Numbered from the stretch's first letter, positions 1 through 12,429 are shown. The stretch is 64,000 nucleotides of DNA from Cydia pomonella (GCF_033807575.1 NC_084713.1:10790703-10854702), one strand, 5' to 3'. Numbers and translations: made by a program. The notes: generated from the letters alone by a model not told the origin.

Positions 1-404
1 TTAAGCTCTACTTCCACGATTTTTTCATATGTTTTGGACCTATGGTTTAAAAGTTAGAGGGGGGGGACACATTTTTTTTTCTTCCGGAGCGATTATCTCC
101 GAATATATTCACTTTATTAAAAAATGTTTCTTGAAAACCCCTATTAGTTTTGAAAGACCTTACTAACGATACCCCACACTCTAGGGTTGAAGCGAAAAAA
201 AAAATTCACCCCCACTTTACGTGTACCCTAAAAAAAATTAAATTTTTAGATTTTATTGTACGACTTTGTCGGCTTTATTGATTTATATATCCATGCCAAA
301 TTTCAGCATTCTAGCACTAACGACCACGGAGCAAAGCCTCGGACAGACAGACAGACAGACAGACAGACGGACATGGCGAAACTATAAAAAGCAGTAAAAA
401 TCAA
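1..404. repeat. Interspersed repeat with (ACAG)n tract
   Basis: The block runs from a G-run at about 58-67 through a CGGACAGACAG-type tetranucleotide array at about 340-368, ending in ACATGGCGAAACTATAAA. I recognise this arrangement (text about a 'cause' of TTTCAGC..TAGCACTAACGACC followed by an ACAG array) as a common lepidopteran interspersed repeat tail. A related piece on the other strand lies at 4290-4720. There is no coding potential. Confidence 0.5.
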
Positions 405-682
405 CATAATAATAATAAATAAATAATAAATATTATAGGACATTATTACACAAATTGACTGAGTCCCACAGTAAGCTCAATAAGGCTTGTGTTGAGGGTA
501 CTTAGACAACGATATATATAATATATAAATATTTATAAATACTTAAATACATAGAACACACCCATGACTCAGGAACAAATATCCATGCTCATCACACGAA
601 TAATAGCCCTTACCAGGATTTGAACCCGGGACCATCGGCTTCGTAGGCAGGGTCACTACCCACTAGGCCAAACTGGTCGTCG
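405..682 (-). mobile_element. tRNA-derived SINE (family 1), near full length
   Basis: Read on the minus strand, a Pol III promoter head comes first: a box-A-like TGGCCTAGTGG at about 660-670 and box B GGTTCAAATCC at about 618-628. A body with TATATAT tracts follows, then the AATAAGGCTTGT segment and an AAT-rich tail at 405-437. Further copies in this window are at 15620-15872 (plus), 26357-26512 (minus, truncated) and 50520-50650 (plus, decayed). The head is too diverged beyond the boxes to be a functional tRNA. Confidence 0.8.
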
Positions 683-2439
683 CAACATCGCAACATCGGG
701 CACATCATTCGACAGGTCTTAAAAACCTTTAAAGTTAATAAAAACTAGAGCACAACCATATATTATGTGCAAATGTCACTTTTGTATTAAGTCTTTTCTT
801 TTTCTTTATTAGATTAAACAGTTTTAGACGTGTAACTTGAAACCGCGAGCTGCGAAATTACATGAAGTAATTTTGATTGAATTCATTGATAAAGTAGCCG
901 TGCACTTTTGCATCTGATGGTATATATACATATCTCAACTGCGCGAGAGCGAGAGCCTTTCCAAGATTTTCAGCAATCCCTATTACATATTTCATCTCCT
1001 ATATATGCCTACCCCGTCTATTCTGCATCGCCTATCTTGTGCCAACCACGTCCCCAAGCTTTTCCGTTTAGATGTACAGCCGAAGAGATATGACCGGCCT
1101 AGTCTCACTTCACTACAATTGCTTTTGAAACTCAGCGTATTCTATCTGATCAAATCCATTGTCATGAAATATTCAATACCTTGCTGGCAATATTTTTTTT
1201 GTATTACATTGATAATGAGTATAATGACTGTTCGCATCCGAATAAGACCCTAGTTCGCGTGCCACCGAATGTAGGTGAGCGCAGTAATCGGGTGGCGTTG
1301 AATCAATCCAATTTATTATGAAGCCTCTGCAACGTTTTATATCACGACTATGTATTCTAACTAGGTATAGTGTACGGACATGTCAAGGTTTATGTAATGG
1401 CAAATGTTTTGTTAACCTGGATTAGCATGTATCGAAATAAAAAGTTTTCTTTTAACTTGCCTAATGTTGAGATTATAAACTATTATTAAAGATAAAACTC
1501 ATGTTTTGAACTGGGTATTCAATTAATTAAATAAAATGTTGTTTGCGAGTTCGTTTGTGAACCTGCGCGTGTATAGAGTAGACACAAACTTGTTAAATTT
1601 TCTTAACAAAAGTGTATTCTTCAATTGAATCGGTTACATGGTCAACGTTTACAAACAATGTCAAAGAACGGAAGATGACGCTACGCTACTACGCCGCAGC
1701 GACAGAGTCAGTGAGACTTATTCGGAAATATAAAATAATATTAATTGGATATCACAGCATCGCCCTCGCACACCTGTAGCGTGACGCACTGAAGTTAGGA
1801 AGGAGTCCATTGCTAGACAAAAACCTTTCCAGGAAAGATCTGCAAAGACCGGTTGAGCACTGCCCTGATCCAACGGTTCCCTGCGATCTTGATCAGATAG
1901 TAAGCCGCAGGGCCGAAGTAAGCACTTGCCATTAGAGAACTTTTTTCCCCAGCGGTTATAGGTAATTAAAACAAATACCTTGTCCCGAATCCATCTCCAC
2001 AGCTTGGGCTTAGTTAGGAATTAGAAACAAATTCAATGGCTGTAGCCGCCGTGCAGGTCAGGGCCTCGACGACTTAAATAAAACTTCGATTTATAATGAA
2101 GTGAAGTATAATCTTCCAAAGGGGTACTGGTTTACAAGGGTTCTTGTCAAAACGGTTCAATGTAGAAGATAGGTGTTGAAAGTATGGAGGATGATGCAAG
2201 AGTGATTTGCCATATTTTACTTGATCAGTACAAAAGGTTTAGATTTAAATGCTTCCAATTGGCCGCGATACAGATTATGTGGAGCGCTCCTATTGGTGTT
2301 TTTAAAAAGCCTCCGAATAATAGCCGAGCCCGACGGCTGCGTTTAGCTACTGCATTGATTTTTATATAATATTAAGTTGCAGTCGCAACAATGGCGAATT
2401 CCGGCAACGGAATATAATATATAGGTTAAGTCATTAAGA
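683..2439. other. Intergenic, nothing recognised
   Basis: Only short open frames are present, with no recognisable domain or splice-consistent exon. The GC-richer part at 1780-2000 was read on both strands without finding a known family. Confidence 0.5.
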
Positions 2440-2750
2440 GGGAAGTTATACCACCTGATCGTCCATACAAAAAGAGAAAACATTTTTCCACTTCTAAATA
2501 TTTTCCATTCTCCATGATTTTTCAGTATGTCATTAACACAATGAGAAAGTAGGTTTATAGATTTTACTTTTTTTTAATTTGCAAAACAAAAAAAAAAAAT
2601 CACAAAAAGCGAAACCCATAAACCTAAAATATATCATGCTGAAGCGATCGACATCAAAATAAAAGTGATTTGTTAAGATTTAGTTAGTGGAAACGGTTTC
2701 CTCCCGAATTGGAATTTCATTGAAAAATTACCGTTATTTCGTTAGATTCG
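2440..2750. repeat. Dispersed direct repeat, copy A
   Basis: This matches 5660-5975 in the same orientation over about 300 bp with scattered substitutions and small indels. The best conserved block is a 33-bp identical core at 2662-2694, matching 5880-5912. It is AT-rich with no open frame and no clear terminal inverted repeats. I do not recognise the family; it is most simply an old interspersed repeat. Confidence 0.7.
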
Positions 2751-3620
2751 AAAAGCAATTAGGTATTACGTCTTAAGCCAGAAAACAGCTGTTTGAACTA
2801 TGTCGACGAACTTGGTTCACTCAAATTGCTATCACATTCATCGTTTCTAAATAAACTCTTAGCCATTATTGCTTCATATAAAAACATTCTAAATATGCTT
2901 ACAATTTGTGTGAATCCCTTTATCGTGGAAAACTCATGGAGCCACCCGGGCGATGCAATCTGTCGATAACACATCGGTTGATACGTTATTAAATGTTAGC
3001 GCCAAGTTTAGTATAAACAGATAAAAAGGATTATAAAAGGGATAGCACCATAACTTCTTTCTATGCACCGTTAAAACTGTATTAAAATTGAGCAAGAATA
3101 ATATAAGTATCGATGTCTTTTAATCGAAATCGTAGAAAAGTTTTACAGATTGAACTATTAATGAATGGTCGAAGTACTAAGTTATTTAAAAAAATAGATT
3201 TATTACCGAAACCCCTAAATTTTCTGAATTTTATTAAAGTGATTTCTTGGTAATATTGGGATTTTCCTTAACTACTGCATATGCAGGTCAAATTTACTTA
3301 GATGACAGACAATCACATCGCTATAAAATTTTAATTTTGTACGTTACGTCAGATATGATTCTAACTGTACTGATACTGTTCAATTGCAATCAATAGCTTA
3401 ACCACCAGTTAACACTAGTAGAAGTTATATTCCGTGGACACATTACCACTAAACACTCGGAGTAATTGAGATAGACAGTACAGATATCGAAAAAGATTAA
3501 TTAATACAATGAAAGATGCGCTACTATGAAATAGAAACGGAGATTTCAGTTGGCATCGTCTGCCACTTTTTCTTGGAAATTTCTACGATTTTTACAGATT
3601 ATTACCTTATAAAAACAGAA
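2751..3620. other. Intergenic, nothing recognised
   Basis: AT-rich sequence without supported genes, repeats or hairpins. Confidence 0.5.
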
Positions 3621-3780
3621 CTTAATCGCGTATTAAGATTTAAATTTACCTCCGACGTTTGGAGGACGGCGTAGTCCCCGTGGTCTCGGAGAAATCACGG
3701 GACCACGACCACCACGATCACGAGGATAACGCCGTCCTCGAAACGTCGGAGGTAAATTTAAAACTTAATACGCGAATAAA
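3621..3780. mobile_element. Fold-back (MITE-like) element
   Basis: Two arms of about 46 bp (3627-3672 and 3728-3774) are near-perfect reverse complements. They run from CGCGTATTAAG through CCTCCGACGTTT to GGACGGCGT, with a GC-rich loop of about 55 bp. The loop is a partial hairpin itself (CACGGGACCACG). Non-coding. This looks like a non-autonomous DNA transposon or hairpin repeat. Confidence 0.8.
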
Positions 3781-4146
3781 TCCCGTTTCTATAATGTAAT
3801 AATTACTTTTTCAATTGAATTTTAAAATAAGGGACATGATAAATAACTTCACGGAGCGACCGTCATCCGCTTGATACCTAAATCATAATACTTAATACCA
3901 TAGTACCTAAATCGGGTACGTTTTCGAGAGTGGCATATCGTGTTGAATTTTATAATCGGTGCCGGTGCCCACGCCTGCGTGTTTGCGTTTTATAATCGTA
4001 AAGGGGATGGTCGCATGTTTAGCAATATTAAAGTCAGTCCAAACATTTGCTTTAAGCGCAAGTATTCGATGTATAACCCAAATTGAATGTAGATTGTTAC
4101 TTTCAATGTCTTACTTGTTTTAAATGTAACTCGTAATGTGATTAGG
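3781..4146. other. Intergenic, nothing recognised
   Basis: No open frame or repeat was supported here. Confidence 0.4.
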
Positions 4147-4278
4147 TACAGTCGCCATCAAATATATCGGAGCGGCGAAGGTGTTCACAAATATCTGAAC
4201 AAAGCCTATGTTATGTAGCTAGGTAAAATATATAATATTTGTGAGCACCTTGGCCGCTCCAATATATCTGATGCTGTA
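4147..4278. mobile_element. MITE with TACAG.. / ..CTGTA termini
   Basis: The termini TACAGTCGCCATCA and TGATGCTGTA are inverted. Inside them, ATATATCGGAGCGGC / GCCGCTCCAATATAT and GTGTTCACAAATAT / ATATTTGTGAGCACC also pair, so most of the 132 bp folds into one imperfect hairpin. Non-coding and typical of short lepidopteran MITEs. Confidence 0.75.
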
Positions 4279-4289
4279 TTTATAATGAT

Positions 4290-4720
4290 GTAGCTAGTTC
4301 GTTTTTTAGGGTTCCGTACCAAGAACCTACAAAAAGAACCCTTATGGTGGGACTCTGTCCGTCTGTCCGTCCGTCTGTCATATCGCTAATCTATCTCGAT
4401 AACTATCTACTTAAGCTATCGATTTGAAATTTGGAATAATCATGAACAACGCTAACACAAACACATCGAAAGTATTTTTATTATTAACTACTTATGAAAA
4501 ATGGCCAACATTAAAAGAGGGCAAAATTTCAAAGACTAAGAGGGGGAAATTTCTAGACTAGGTCAAGTGGGGTATCATTTGAAAGAGCTAAATTGAACAT
4601 TCCAAAACACTATTTTAATTTTGTCATAATGAAAACAAAAACATGATTTATGAAAGAAAATGTGAAAAAATACCGTTCTCCCCCCCCCCCCGGTGGGGGG
4701 TAAAATAAGGTGTGGTATTT
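4290..4720. repeat. Interspersed repeat with (CTGT)n tract and poly-C
   Basis: It starts with TTAGGGTTCCGTACC and a CCGTCTGTCCGTC array (about 4355-4380), the reverse-strand form of the repeat at 1-404. A 13-C run followed by GGTGGGGGG lies at about 4679-4700. Probably a retroelement 3'-end relic; non-coding. Confidence 0.45.
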
Positions 4721-5659
4721 TCGAAAAATTATGAAAAATTTAATAAACATTAACCATTAACATTATTATGAATATTACAGGATAAATATAATCACACCTC
4801 TATCTAGATATGTTAGTTTTTGGATTATAACAAATAATCCAATTTAATTTTTAATTTAACCCCCTTTGCGGGTATTTATTATACTTGAAATGTTTATGAG
4901 ATTACACTAAAACACCTTCTTTCTAATAAAACTAAAATTCAGTTTACATGATAAATAATCATTCTTGAGAACCAATTGAAAACCAACATACATAAACTCG
5001 TTTGTCAATTTGCCGATAGATGGCGCTGTACACAATTAAGTATGCAGAAAATACTTTTGACCAGAAGTATTTAGTATACTTATTTCTATTATATTTAAAC
5101 TCGAAACCCAAGTCTCAGCTAATAATTCTAGAACAAGCTACGAGGAAAATTTTATAATTGTTTCTCATGAAATGTTAGTCACAGTCCGTTGGAAAAGAAT
5201 GGAATTTGAAAAATCGGTTTGTGTCTTGGTATAAGAATCTACAAATGGCTCGGAAATAAATACAAATCGAAGATAGCACCGCGTGGACCTAGAATATCTA
5301 GACAGTTATCGTCAGTGTCACAATAATTGTACTAAGGTATACTGCGGTATTGTAATGCTCATATTGCGAATTTGTTACATTGTTTATTGCATGTTCCGAT
5401 AGACTTACTGGTATTGCTGATAAAATGTGAGTACAGAACTAAAACTTTTAGAAATAGGTACTATTTTTTCAATGTACTTAATTTTTTTTACTTGCGTAGG
5501 TTTAAGTCAATTTATCTCTTGTTTAATCTATAGGTACTAAAAATGTTTACTTATTTAGGTGAATTTTGGAGAATGACACCCTGGAACGGTGGAATCTCGA
5601 TATCGGAAGTTTTGGGTAGATAGTAAGTCAGTTCCCATTGTTTGTTGAAACTTATTAAT
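4721..5659. other. Intergenic, nothing recognised
   Basis: AT-rich. A short GATAGATGGCGCTGTAC motif at about 5015 occurs in lepidopteran repeats, but no element borders are visible. Confidence 0.4.
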
Positions 5660-5975
5660 AGGGAAGTAGGTACGTGGTATACTTGTCCATACAAAAAGAG
5701 AAAATGTTTTTCCATTTTCAAATATTTTCAATTCTCCATGATTTTTAGTATGTTATTGACACAATGAAAAACTGTGTTTATAAGTTTTCCTTTTTTTTTC
5801 AAAATTTGCAATACAAAAAATAATATTTTGTTTTTAAAGCGTAACCTTGTTATAAACTTAAGCAATCGACATCAAAATCAAAGTGATTTGTTAAGATTTA
5901 GTTAGTGGAAACCGTTTTCTCCCGAAATGGAAATTTCATAGAAAAAGTACAGTTAATTCTTTAGGGTCGCAGAGC
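5660..5975. repeat. Dispersed direct repeat, copy B
   Basis: Diverged second copy of 2440-2750 in the same orientation, about 3.2 kb away. Both copies share GTCCATACAAAAAGAG near the start, the 33-bp identical core (5880-5912), and CTCCCGAA..GGAA..TTTCAT near the end. Confidence 0.7.
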
Positions 5976-6939
5976 TATTCTTCCTTCTTAATTAATTGGT
6001 TAGTAGATCTAATAGAGTAAGCAGTACAATCACGTTAGAATGAAGTAGATTGTATTTTTATATAAGTTAGTAAATATTTGAGCGACGTCATCTAAGGAAT
6101 GTTGTTGTTGTTAGTACGATTCACCAAAGATGACGCCAAAGTGCGAGTGGATTTTAAATTTTCCATACAATTGTACACTATATTTGAGTGGGTGGACGGC
6201 CCTTTACTGAAGGCTAAAAGTGTTTATTGCGCACTATTCGTAGTACCTTAAAAAAGGGCTGGAAACATACGATCAACTCTTAAGTTAAGATCGCTTAGTT
6301 TGTAAGGTTATATTGTATTACGCAGTTTTATTTTAAATTGACCTTTGTGTTTATTGTATAATAAGGTAAAATACCTACTATAATGTTTGTTTGCACTAGC
6401 ACAAAATCAAATTGATTTTTATTCTAGGGCGATTTTTTGTTTCAGTGATATCTGAATAATAAACGCATGCCTTAATTATATGCGTCGCTATTTGTATAAA
6501 CATGCACTTAGCGCAAGACAATCTGAAAGTTTAAAAAACAAGTACGGCTACCACCAGTTTGACACTGAAATATTCCCTACTTTCTATGCAACTCGCTCGT
6601 ACTCGCGTATTAGTGCAAGCGAGATGTATAGAAAGTAAGTGACGCAGACGTTAGCGAATATGTCAGTTTGACACTGCTAAAGCAGTCGTGGTAAGGCCAA
6701 GGGTAAAGATTAGGATTATCACACTTGTCTGAACTCTGAACGTATTGAATAAGAGCGTGGTACACCGTACACTGAAAACGAAATAACATGCAAATAAATT
6801 TATTTAACTTTATTGAATTTGAATGTACTTTGTATACCAAGGGGTATTTTATTTCAAAATATATGTAACAGTGATAGGAACAATAATAAAAATGATAAAC
6901 TATTAAATAAATTAAAATTAATAAAATAAATAATTAAAA
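5976..6939. other. Intergenic, nothing recognised
   Basis: No supported gene. The A/T-rich stretch at 6870-6939 probably belongs to the 3' tail of the adjacent minus-strand LINE fragment. Confidence 0.4.
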
Positions 6940-7265
6940 CTTTATACCCACCTATCTTAGGTCCCCTAGATCTGTCCGCTGCGTAAGGGTGCCCATAAGG
7001 CTGGCCACATTTCCACGCTGAATAGCTATGCCTATTCTTTGGCCTAGGAATGAGCCAGCCCTAGGGTCATCCGAAGTCTCAATCAGCCTTTTTTTAGGCC
7101 CTGAAAAAGTTTATGGGCGTCAGGACTCCACGGCCCCAGGGTCTCTACCGCGAACGCCACAAATATGTGGTTGTTTGTAAGACCAGCATATTTGCGGCGC
7201 TTTAGGGTTTCGGCTGTTGCCGCTGGTCCGCCGGCTCTCGGACGTGGCCGCTAGATGGGACGGCG
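6940..7265 (-). pseudogene. LINE ORF C-terminal fragment, 5'-truncated
   Basis: On the minus strand one frame reads RAGGPAATAETLKRRKYAGL, then NNHIFVAFAVETLGPWSPDA, then GQRIGIAIQRGNVASLMGTL, and stops in GDLR* at about 6953. The motifs ETLGPW.P and QRI.IAIQRGN are what I associate with the extreme C-terminus of lepidopteran non-LTR retrotransposon polyproteins. The family is not certain. The reading is open for about 100 codons and enters from a stop near 7255, so this is a 5'-truncated copy with an A/T-rich 3' tail to the left. Confidence 0.6.
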
Positions 7266-7914
7266 CTAAGGTTCTAAATAATAACATTAAAATGCTAAAT
7301 TTTGGATACACATTCATATAATATCATACTTCTAAATTCTGAACCATAACCGCCAGGAATACGTGCAAGGTTGCAAGCTTTGAAAACTGATTCTTTATTT
7401 TAAACGCTTACAAATTAATACATATGTATAAGTAGTTAGCAATATTATAAAATGTAAAATAGCAATTTAATTAGTGATCTCAAGCCTAGCATCCTTGTGG
7501 TTTCCATTGAGGATCGGCGCGTAATCGGCCTGGCGTGCGGTCGCGGTGCCATCCGAATATCAACGTCTTCAAGCCAGCCTCGCTGGCAGCTCAATGCCGT
7601 TCACATTACCTACTAGTTTATCACTTATCACGTAGGATAATTGACAAACATATCTAAAGGTATCTTTTAGTATGTAATATAACATTTTATGTAAAACTGA
7701 CGGATTAGTTAAATATAAAATGAGAAGTTTTTAGTACCAAGTCAATTATGGCAATTTATTTACCGACTTCACTGTCTGCAAAGGTTCAGACGTTTTAATG
7801 TGTAGGTACGAGAGAGCACGGTCTAAGGTATTGGGCACACCAAAGTATAACAGGTATTAACGCACAATTTAATATTTGCGTGATCGAACTACTACTATCG
7901 AACTATTTATTTAC
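7266..7914. other. Intergenic, nothing recognised
   Basis: No gene, RNA or repeat supported. Confidence 0.4.
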
Positions 7915-8105
7915 TGCAAGCTAGCAACCCGCCCCGGCATCGCGCGGATTACACATAAACATAACAAATTACACACTTAAACCTTCCTCAAGAATCACTC
8001 TATTGATTGGTGAAAATTGCATGAAAATCCATTCAATAGTTTTTGAGTTTATCGCGAACATACAGACAAACAGACGGACGCGGCGGGGGACTTGTTTTAA
8101 AATAG
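7915..8105. repeat. Common lepidopteran interspersed repeat fragment
   Basis: The segment contains ACCTTCCTCAAGAATCACTC, AAAATCCATTCAATAGTTTT, GCGAACATACAGAC and GCGGCGGGGGACTTGTTTTA in that order. I recognise this as a very abundant lepidopteran repeat (class uncertain). Non-coding. Confidence 0.5.
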
Positions 8106-9720
8106 GTAGTGATGGTAGTGCCCTAAACGTAACCATGGCCCTGAAGGGCCATCATTAAAACAAATTCCCAGAGTTTTCCCTAAAGATGAAAGGCGCGTGT
8201 ATTATTTGCCCATAATATTTGCATAATAATTAACAAATTCGACATGGCGCATATGAAAATGTAAGGTTCTAAGTGGCCAAACGGTACAGCCGTGCGCGTG
8301 CATTAATCAAGCTACAACGAAACACGGAATGTTTGTAAACGACCGAGAAAAATCTAGATTGCATATGTTATGAGAAGTACTTGTGTGGTCGGCTTGTTCT
8401 ATGCAGCATTTAGTTGAAAGACTCAAACGGCGAACACTGTACTTTTTTTGTACGTATGTTCAAAGGTGAAGTGAAGAAAGGTGAGCTTGGAGATTGGTCA
8501 TAGTTGCAAATTTTGTATTTAGTAGCCTAAAAACATCAAACCGGACATCAAACATCAAAACTATCACCGACTCAAATATTAGGTTACGATCATATCATTC
8601 ATAAGTAAAATACAGTGCAGTTGGAAATTATGTAGCATAATTTTTTTATTAATTAGTCATTACAATAAACGATGAATTATTCACATAAATGAATTATTTT
8701 ATTTATAAGTTACATTTGACATCATACGCAATTTAAATTTTTTGTGTCAGCTAATATTGCTATATTTATCTTGCTGACGAGCCACCCGCCAGTCATTCTT
8801 CAGAATGCGGTTATTATCCTCAGAAAATATGTTTGTAGTCTTATTCACAAACTGATCATATCCTCAAATTTTATTCAATTTATTTGTTTTAGAAATATTT
8901 TGAACGTTACGTAAAATTTAATCTCGACCCTTCTAAGCCATCGAACTTACAACCATTATATGTTAATCCGTGCTGCTCTTGAATGCGTGTGGGGTTGGAG
9001 CTCATCTTAGGAAGGCGAAAGAAAAGACAAAGGCGAGGTGCTAATGCAGTTTATGAACTTGAAGTGTCTGGAGGCTTGTTAATTTTCGAGTGAACCCGGG
9101 GCCTTGACCGACCCTGCGCCAAAAGGTTCACGTCATGACATAGTGTAAATTTAAAATGTCTTGAAGCTTTTTCTTAGCTGAAAATAGAAATAAGTAATAA
9201 TTATGACAAAATAAATAATTATTTTGAAACACTCAAAACATGAAAATTAACCTTGTGTGGAAATTCTTGACGGGTTTAGACTAATCTCACAACTTCTAGA
9301 GGCTTTTTTGCATTGCCCTTACTTTCTGAAAGAAGCTTTGAACAAGGGACTTAATTTGTAAAATATACATCCTCCAAATTAACAGTGTTAAGCAAACTAG
9401 ATAGTACCAGGCTAACGTTAGCAGCTGCGTATTCAACATAGTGTTCATGTTTAGGTAACCTGCAATGTTACCGACCTTGCGCGGAGACTATGCGCCACGC
9501 GCGCATGATCTCAACAACAACAGGGTTCTAGGCTTACAATGGATGGATATAATGGATACATGAACTATGAATGTTACTTACAAATGCAAAATTGCTGAGC
9601 ATCTTTGTGAAGATCAAATTCTCAGGACCTTACTTACCTATTTATTATTGTAACATTAGTAAACTTCAAACAGAATTCTGAATTAGGTATATTTTGTTAA
9701 TTATAGGTGGATTTTAATCT
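8106..9720. other. Intergenic, nothing recognised
   Basis: No coding or repeat structure supported. Confidence 0.4.
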
Positions 9721-9761
9721 GAAATTGAATTATTGGCTTTAAGAGCCAATTATTCAATTTC
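9721..9761. repeat. Short hairpin
   Basis: Arms of 18 bp (9721-9738 and 9744-9761), starting GAAATTGAATTATTGGCT, pair with one mismatch around a 5-nt loop. It could be the remains of a tiny MITE or chance in AT-rich DNA. Confidence 0.5.
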
Positions 9762-10903
9762 AGTGATGAGAGAAATCATCAAACTGTCTTAAATTTTATA
9801 AGATTAGAATGGTTTCTTAAGAAATAGGTAAATATTAAACTTTTCTATACAAAATAATAATAAATATAACTTAGGAATGTATCTACACAAAACTAAAATT
9901 CTAATATAATTATTAATGAAAAGACAAATATAAAATTCTATAGAACATAAAATTATCTACAAGGGAAACTGCATACCGAAGGCTCTAATGGCATGTCCAA
10001 GCTCTCATCACAACCTACATTGAGCTTCATAGAAACGTTCGCCGCTGTACTAAGCTTTTCCTCATGACAAGAAGGCCGCAGTTATCGTCTATTCCTATTA
10101 CTTGCTCATGCTAACCAGCGTAACAGTGACTTCGAGATCCGTAAATGATTTGCGTAATCGGGGTTGTACTTAAACTGGTACTCGTAAGCGTTTGCTCTGC
10201 AGTCGGAATCACACCACGGGTCTGTTATTGCTGTTTACAAAGTGCAGTGGACTTGATAAACAATTGACAGTAGAGGACCACGCTACAAGGGATTTGACTT
10301 AACGCAGTTGATCGCAGTTCTTAGCAGCGATGTGGTAATTCTTGACACTTTAGGAATTTCTGCGTGTTTTACGAGCATCTAAATAGTTGTGGTATTAATT
10401 ATTATTTGTACTGACTGCTACTTGAATGTTTTAAGTCTAAATGTTTATCATCATTAAGTAAAACATATAACATACTTCCTTTCACAATCGTATGTAACGT
10501 TAAAATTAATTGAAATTCAGATAAACACTTGTTTTATTTCACGTGACGCGATAATAAACGCTAAAACAAGGGGTCTTTCAAGCAATAATAATACTAGTAA
10601 TTTATCATTTTCGTCAGAAAATTGAAATAAAACATCCAGTATTCCAGCATCATCGATGTGTCCACATGCAAAACATTATTTATTATCAAGTTTATGCAGG
10701 AAATGACGATTTGGACTATTAAACTCCGAAGAGATTACTGCATCGGTATGCGAGTGACGAAAAATACGCAAAATCGTAAAACTTATCGCGTTGTAGGATT
10801 TCATTGGAATTTTGACGTCTGATGTCTGAACATTCGCGCGCTCAAATCAAGTGAGTACTGGTCATATGTAATATAGTTGTGGTAATTCAGTGATACCCGG
10901 CAC
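9762..10903. other. Intergenic, nothing recognised
   Basis: Read on both strands; nothing supported. Confidence 0.4.
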
Positions 10904-11082
10904 GGGGCCCGTGACTTGAATGGTATCAGACGAATTAAATTTGTCAACCAACAACCACTTATAAATATAAATCCACACATGAATTATGGAATTCATGTGT
11001 GGATTTATATTTATAAGTGGTAACCTGCCATGGGGCAGCCCATTAATAATATTAAGCCGATACCGTTCAAGGAATGGGCCCC
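10904..11082. mobile_element. Fold-back element with a perfect 31-bp-arm central palindrome
   Basis: The outer inverted repeats GGGGCCCGTGACTTGAATGG and (reverse strand) GGGGCCCATTCCTTGAACGG continue through GGTATC. At the centre, 10955-10985 and 10990-11020 are perfect reverse complements with only a 4-nt loop (ATGG). The open frames here on both strands are by-products of the palindrome and were not called as genes. Confidence 0.8.
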
Positions 11083-11420
11083 AAATTAGTGACGTGCGGA
11101 TTGTGGGAAAACAGGAATATTCTCGACAATATTGCCTTGGTGCAAATTGTGTGGATTCTAAACGGTTTTTTATATTTATTTTAACTGCAACATTATCGAT
11201 GATATATTTCATTGAAATCATAATAATAATGGCAATAAAATATCGGTGTTAATACATAAAAATCTGAATGTTTGGGTAAGTGTTCAATTTCTAATATTTT
11301 TATCAGATTTTTGTCTGATTTTAACTACCCATGCAATTATTGTCGCCGCAGCTTGATGTGATTTGGATGCACGATTAACAGTTTTATTTTAGTACAGAAC
11401 GAGACAACTTTACAAACATA

Positions 11421-12429
11421 CTTAAAGTGGGTGCCGTTCAATTTTAATACAAACTTTTAGCATAATTTCATTTAACTACTATGGAAACTCATAATAAACA
11501 TTATGTATAAAAACAAACCACAGAATGTTGTTTGTCATACTAATTAAATTACAGAATACTGTATAGCCATAAAAACATTCTTCATAACAATCCTCAGGAA
11601 TAATTTTACTTCTAATAACATTCATTTCATATTATGATTAAAATTTAGAACTAAATTTTAATGAATTATCAGGTGGCATAATTTTCTAAGACATATTAAA
11701 TTATACAAAATCTACTCATTGAACTTTAAGGCTGGTTAGGTACGACGACGAGCGAAGCGAGGAGGAGTGTTAGGTAGAACTGTGACCATATGGACAGAAC
11801 CAATTTTTTTAAATACCTATTAGCTTTCCTTTTTAAGAGGTAACAAAATAAATCAGAAAGATATAGAAGAAAACAACATTTTTATTCATAGATAAGTTTA
11901 TTTTGATGCAATTTAATTATGTATATAATCTGATAATGAGTTTTACCTACTTATTTTAATTGTAAATTTGAAGCAATGGCTCGCAAAAATTCACATTCGG
12001 AGTATTGATTTTTATTGGACAATATAGTGTCAATCCTTTCTTGTTGCTTGATAGTGGCCTTCTTTTGCTTTGGAGGACTGTGGCCATTGTAAAAGCATTC
12101 AATATTTCCCAATATCAAATGTATTTTTGCTCGTTCATTTTCACTAGGCGTTTATAACCTTCAATATTATGATATTAGTTTTGATGCATGAAAACCCTTC
12201 TGAATAATAAATTGTATAAAAAATAAACATTATGCTGGTTGCCTGTTATGAAAATACATTATTATGCTAGTTAATTATTATTACTTTCGACATTATGCAA
12301 TTTGTTTTTATTTCACTTATTTTTATACCGAATCATCATTTCTGCAATTCAAAATTATGCAATTCAAATTATGCTAAATGAATATTCGCAAAAAGTTGTT
12401 ATTAAAAACATTACACACCCACTTAAAGT
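11421..12429. mobile_element. Candidate non-autonomous DNA transposon, about 1 kb
   Basis: The terminal inverted repeats are CTTAAAGTGGGTG at 11421-11433 and its complement at 12417-12429 (one mismatch). Looser similarity extends to about 50 bp inward (TTTTAATA, AACTTTT, ATTTA). Subterminal copies of GCATAAT on the left and ATTATGC on the right (for example about 12230, 12262, 12295, 12354, 12371) face each other. No target duplication is obvious. The centre keeps an open coding remnant on the minus strand. Confidence 0.55.
11951..12151 (-). pseudogene. Coding remnant (66 codons) inside the 1-kb inverted-repeat element
   Basis: The minus-strand frame is open from just after a stop at 12152 to a TAA at 11951 and has no start codon. 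Segments include GNIECFYNGHSPPKQKKATI and NKNQYSECEFLRAIASNLQL. The composition is protein-like (basic linker, then an amphipathic end) rather than AT-rich noise. It could be the last exon of a transposase or a captured host exon. I recognise no family. Confidence 0.35.

Noticed and set aside
1780..2060. GC-richer block suspected to be an exon or LINE piece
   Set aside because: No frame on either strand gave a recognisable protein.
10862..11252. 119- and 88-codon frames on opposite strands
   Set aside because: Both arise from the palindromic element at 10904-11082.
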